From Mucilaginibacter sp. OK283 (GTDB lineage: Bacteria; Bacteroidota; Bacteroidia; Sphingobacteriales; Sphingobacteriaceae): DNA of 64,000 nt. The notes beneath the pieces are model-generated. The model saw only the letters and a list, made by a program, of their open reading frames with translations, was not told where the DNA came from and did no database searches. The stretch's first letter is position 1. Every line of letters starts with the position of its first letter. Below are positions 61,278 to 64,000 of the stretch, one piece after another. A program made the translations under genes and the position numbers. The stretch lies in the NCBI RefSeq assembly GCF_900110415.1, contig NZ_FODR01000010.1, forward strand, positions 1-64,000, read 5' to 3'.

Positions 61278-62189
61278 TCATTGTTTGGCCAGGCCATCAA
61301 AAGTGCCGCAGGCACCCTGCCACCTGATGTAGTTTACCTTATTTTTCCAGGCTTTATAAGTAAACCATGCTTTTATCTTGCGTGGAAATACTGTCCAACC
61401 GGCAATTTGCGGCCAGGGGTTTATCCCGTGGCTTTGCAGCAGCCGCACCCATGAGTTGCTGCTGTTATTGATTAACCGCGCCATGTAGCCGGTTTCCAGT
61501 CTTTGGGCCGGGATAATATGGTGTAATACCAGGCCTGGTAAATAGGCCACATGCCAGCCTGCTTTCAGTATTTCTAAAACAATATCATTGTCACCACCCG
61601 AACTTAGGGAATCGCCCTTTCTATCGGTAATAACATTTTTTTGTGTTTCAATTTTTTTGATATACGTGTTCAGCGCCACTTTCCTGATAGCTATCCCTGC
61701 ACCAATGGGTGCACAAACGGGGTATTTATGATTCCATGAAGCAGTTAAAATCTCATCGCCAAGGTCGCGCAAAGCTAAGCTTGAATAGAACTCCGGTAGC
61801 CATGCCGGTGGTGTGCCTTCAAATACAGCAAGCGATTTGCCCCCTATAGCACCAAGCTTAGGTTGTTCCAGGAATGCTTTTAATGCATTTTGCAGATAGT
61901 TATCTTCGAGTATGTTGTCATCATCAACTAATATCAAAACTTGCCCCTGGGCTTCTTTAAAGCCTTTTAGCCTGGCGTAGGTTAGCCCTTGCGCTGTTTC
62001 CCTGACAATTTTATGATTAGGTTGCCATCCAAGGTCTGCATTAATGGGTTGGTTGGAGTTATTATCAACTATTATTAATTCCCATGCCTGCAATGGAAGG
62101 CTTTGCTTTTGTAAACCGGTTAACGTTTTAGCAAGCCTGTTTGCATCAGGGTTGTAAGTGGGGATGATAACACTTAGCATATCAGCCAT
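61278..62189 (-). CDS. GT2-family glycosyltransferase
   Basis: This 303-residue GT-A protein shows MLSVIIPTYNPDANRLAKTL, LIIVDNNSNQPI, LTYARLKGFKEAQGQVLILVDDDN (with the DDD motif near residue 92) and SSGGDNDIVLEILKAGWHVAYLPGLVLHH, which is characteristic of a GT2 subgroup in EPS loci. The start at 62189 overlaps the hexapeptide acyltransferase stop by eight bases. Confidence 0.88.
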   Translation of the reverse strand: MADMLSVIIPTYNPDANRLAKTLTGLQKQSLPLQAWELIIVDNNSNQPINADLGWQPNHKIVRETAQGLTYARLKGFKEAQGQVLILVDDDNILEDNYLQNALKAFLEQPKLGAIGGKSLAVFEGTPPAWLPEFYSSLALRDLGDEILTASWNHKYPVCAPIGAGIAIRKVALNTYIKKIETQKNVITDRKGDSLSSGGDNDIVLEILKAGWHVAYLPGLVLHHIIPAQRLETGYMARLINNSSNSWVRLLQSHGINPWPQIAGWTVFPRKIKAWFTYKAWKNKVNYIRWQGACGTFDGLAKQ

Positions 62190-62718
62190 TTCTGTAGTTA
62201 ACTACTTTTGCGGGCACACCCATTGCTATAGCATAGGGCGGCAGGTTTTTGGTAACCACCGAACCGGCGCCAACAACGCAGCCATCGCCAATGGTAACGC
62301 CGCCTAAAACTTTAACCCCGGCGCCTATCCAAACGTCGCTGCCAATTTTAACCGGCAGCAAAATATCACCCTGCGAGCGGATTAGCGTGCCCTTATCGGG
62401 AATGGTATGGTTAGCGCTTACAATACAGGTATGCATAGCAATCAATGTATTTTCGCCTATGTCGACCCCGCCATGGCCGTAGATACACACGTATTCGCCT
62501 AAAAAAGTGTTTTTTTGTATGTTGACGGTTCCTCCATAAGCCTTGATAATTACGCCCCGCGAAAGTTCGCATTGAGGCGCGATTGTAATTTCACCCTTTT
62601 TGCCGTTCAAAAAACCCCGTGACAAAAAGGTATTTGGTTTTATGATAACAGGTTGATGAATAGTTATGCCTAATAACCTAAAAAACGTGGCATACAGGCT
62701 ACTTATTAGTTTTGACAT
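62182..62718 (-). CDS. hexapeptide acyltransferase
   Basis: This 178-residue left-handed beta-helix protein has repeated hexapeptides (GEYVCIYGHGGVDIGENTLI), the probable catalytic histidine in VSANHTIPDKG, and KIGSDVWIGAGVKVLGGVTIGDGCVVGAGSVVTKNLPPYAI. The ending PAKVVNYR is the usual C-terminal signature of serine or sugar O-acetyltransferases. It is presumably an O-acetyltransferase for the glycan. It overlaps both neighbours (8 and 13 bases). Confidence 0.87.
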   Translation of the reverse strand: MSKLISSLYATFFRLLGITIHQPVIIKPNTFLSRGFLNGKKGEITIAPQCELSRGVIIKAYGGTVNIQKNTFLGEYVCIYGHGGVDIGENTLIAMHTCIVSANHTIPDKGTLIRSQGDILLPVKIGSDVWIGAGVKVLGGVTIGDGCVVGAGSVVTKNLPPYAIAMGVPAKVVNYRNG

Positions 62719-63857
62719 ACAAAATCATTCAATAATGTTTTCAAAAAGGCAAGGCCCTTCTTACTGTCGTGTTCATCTTCAAAATTGAGCCAGGCTACAT
62801 GATGTTTCAGTTGGCATACTGACGATAGCCTGTAAAAACAAGGTTTAAAAAGCATCCCATCGGGGAATAACTCCAAAATATGTGTACCCTTGTTACATAG
62901 ATAAATGTTACTTAAACCTGCGCCATGGGGCGCAATAATGTGTGTGGCCGACTGCATCTTTTCGATAGTTTCGATAGCGCTCAGTCCCGAAAGGTCGATG
63001 GTTTCAATCGATGGGAAATGCTCCAGCAATGGGCGTTCCCAAACAATATCCCGTGAAGCGGCCCCTTTACGGCTGATCCAAATTATTTTGCATGGAGCGG
63101 GTTGTTCTGTTGGAGTGATATTGAACAGGGCCTTTAAGGCGTCAATGCTCCATGGGTTTATCTGCTGATCGTTAACCAATCTGCCGGTAAATAACAGCTG
63201 CTCACATTCGTAATGTGCGGTGTTAGTGGCCCAGATTATTTTTGAGGTATCGACGTTTGCCCTTTGAAGCCACTTTAATTTCCAGTCGGTTGCCGGTCCA
63301 TTAAACAATATATGGTCAACATGCCTCATTAGTGGCATGGCAAAATGGATTTTAACTATCGATTCAAATAAAAAATGATAAAAACCACCGTCGGCACCAT
63401 TTGTCAGGCAGGAGAGTGTGGTGCCATCCAGGTACGTTTTTTGCGGGAAATGGACAACATTGGTTAAAGCAGAATCGCTTAAATCAACCGTCCATTCCTT
63501 GGCAGATTCATCAATAAAGCATCTCCGCTGGCTATCGTATACCAATCCGATAGCGCACCAAACTGTACCCTCTGATACACTATATAAGTACCTGTGGGGC
63601 TCTTTAAACACACCATTGGTTTTAAACCTTGGCTTTTTCCCAACTGTTTGCCTCGGGACGGTTTGGTTGTAAGTTATAAGCGGTAAATCGTAAGCTATTG
63701 GTTGGCCCGCTTCGTGCAGTAAAATGCCGGTAAGCGATTCGGGACGGTCAATGGCTTCGCCGGTTTTGGGGCGGTACAGGTCTGTAAAACTTTTAATTTG
63801 ATATGGGTTGCCGGTGAAGCATCTGATCCATATTTTTTTTAAAAGTTTCGAGATCAT
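62706..63857 (-). CDS. GT61-family glycosyltransferase
   Basis: This 383-residue protein has the DUF563/GT61 pattern: an N-terminal capsular-type region (VYDSQRRCFIDESAKEW), NGADGGFYHFLFESIVKIHFA, and the C-terminal hallmark ATHIIAPHGAGLSNIYLCNKG followed by ILELFPDG. GT61 members in bacteria add sugars in LPS or EPS synthesis. It overlaps the hexapeptide acyltransferase by 13 bases. Confidence 0.86.
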   Translation of the reverse strand: MISKLLKKIWIRCFTGNPYQIKSFTDLYRPKTGEAIDRPESLTGILLHEAGQPIAYDLPLITYNQTVPRQTVGKKPRFKTNGVFKEPHRYLYSVSEGTVWCAIGLVYDSQRRCFIDESAKEWTVDLSDSALTNVVHFPQKTYLDGTTLSCLTNGADGGFYHFLFESIVKIHFAMPLMRHVDHILFNGPATDWKLKWLQRANVDTSKIIWATNTAHYECEQLLFTGRLVNDQQINPWSIDALKALFNITPTEQPAPCKIIWISRKGAASRDIVWERPLLEHFPSIETIDLSGLSAIETIEKMQSATHIIAPHGAGLSNIYLCNKGTHILELFPDGMLFKPCFYRLSSVCQLKHHVAWLNFEDEHDSKKGLAFLKTLLNDFVCQN

Positions 63858-63893
63858 TTTATAAGCTGGCTTTTTTTAATTGTATCATCAAAG

Positions 63894-64000
63894 TTAACCT
63901 TTACCAATGAGCTGTTTTTTTATCCTGGGTTGAATAACGAGTTCGGCAATTGTTGACAGGGCACCGGCGATTAACACCGATGCCGATAGGCCAACTATTA
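63894..64000 (-). CDS. C-terminus of a Wzz-like chain-length/export protein (partial)
   Basis: The last 34 codons of a minus-strand gene are present before the window ends. The encoded tail, IVGLSASVLIAGALSTIAEL followed by VIQPRIKKQLIGKG, is a membrane helix with a short basic cytosolic end, as in the second helix of Wzz/GumC chain-length determinants. It fits the cluster, but the assignment rests on the tail only; a gap of 36 bases separates it from the GT61 gene. Confidence 0.55.
   Translation of the reverse strand, partial: IVGLSASVLIAGALSTIAELVIQPRIKKQLIGKG

Overview
The window looks like chromosomal DNA of a Sphingobacteriaceae-type Bacteroidota (Mucilaginibacter or Pedobacter-like). 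This is inferred from gliding/T9SS-associated genes (GldB, a DUF4835/PorD-like protein, an S8 protease with a type A sorting tail), many lipoproteins of the L-x-S/A-C-K type, FtsX-type permeases of about 800 residues, TAnnTTTG-type promoters, weak Shine-Dalgarno signals, and the gene order bamD-rpoZ-coaBC-DUF4835-recN. The species cannot be fixed from the sequence alone.

Layout. 1-12 kb: ilvE, a small membrane protein, the ABC-F factor ettA, a long AT-rich leader and clpC, two tandem regulatory-domain secreted proteins, an SGNH hydrolase, a small lipoprotein and fabI. 12-20.5 kb (minus strand): recN, an M56 BlaR1-like protease with its BlaI repressor and two matching 16-bp operators, then a DUF4835 gene, coaBC, rpoZ and bamD, apparently driven from a promoter at the bamD start. 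20.7-24.6 kb (plus): an SDR/DUF2867 protein, a TIGR01777 oxidoreductase and a DNA photolyase, a set typical of light-responsive loci. 24.6-29.5 kb: two FKBP lipoproteins, a MarR regulator, gamma-glutamyltransferase and a small barrel-like protein. 29.6-36.2 kb: T9SS-exported subtilase, glutamine-dependent NAD synthetase, gldB. 36.2-43.7 kb: repeat-rich DNA, two DUF4349 lipoproteins, an ABC permease, peroxiredoxin and an acyltransferase. 43.8-45.8 kb: tRNA-Arg(ACG), adk and obg.

45.8-64.0 kb is a single minus-strand surface-polysaccharide cluster of 17 tightly packed genes, running off the right end inside a Wzz-like gene. It carries twelve glycosyltransferases, two hexapeptide acyltransferases, a FkbM methyltransferase, a Wzy-like polymerase, a polytopic membrane protein and a protein that joins a GT2 domain to an exosortase-like membrane protease with a visible Cys/Arg/His set. 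No initiating sugar-phosphate transferase or flippase is in the window, so the operon start lies beyond 64000.

The most unusual signal lies between the genes. At about a dozen loci a short word of 6-12 bases (different at most loci) is iterated in both orientations, so that each locus can fold back on itself. These paired-word elements sit at or inside stop codons, supply the start codon of two genes (coaBC with TTG, the TIGR01777 gene with ATG), and one is inserted in frame in recN. They look like a mobile or self-generating class of hairpin DNA and are the main candidate here for an undescribed system.
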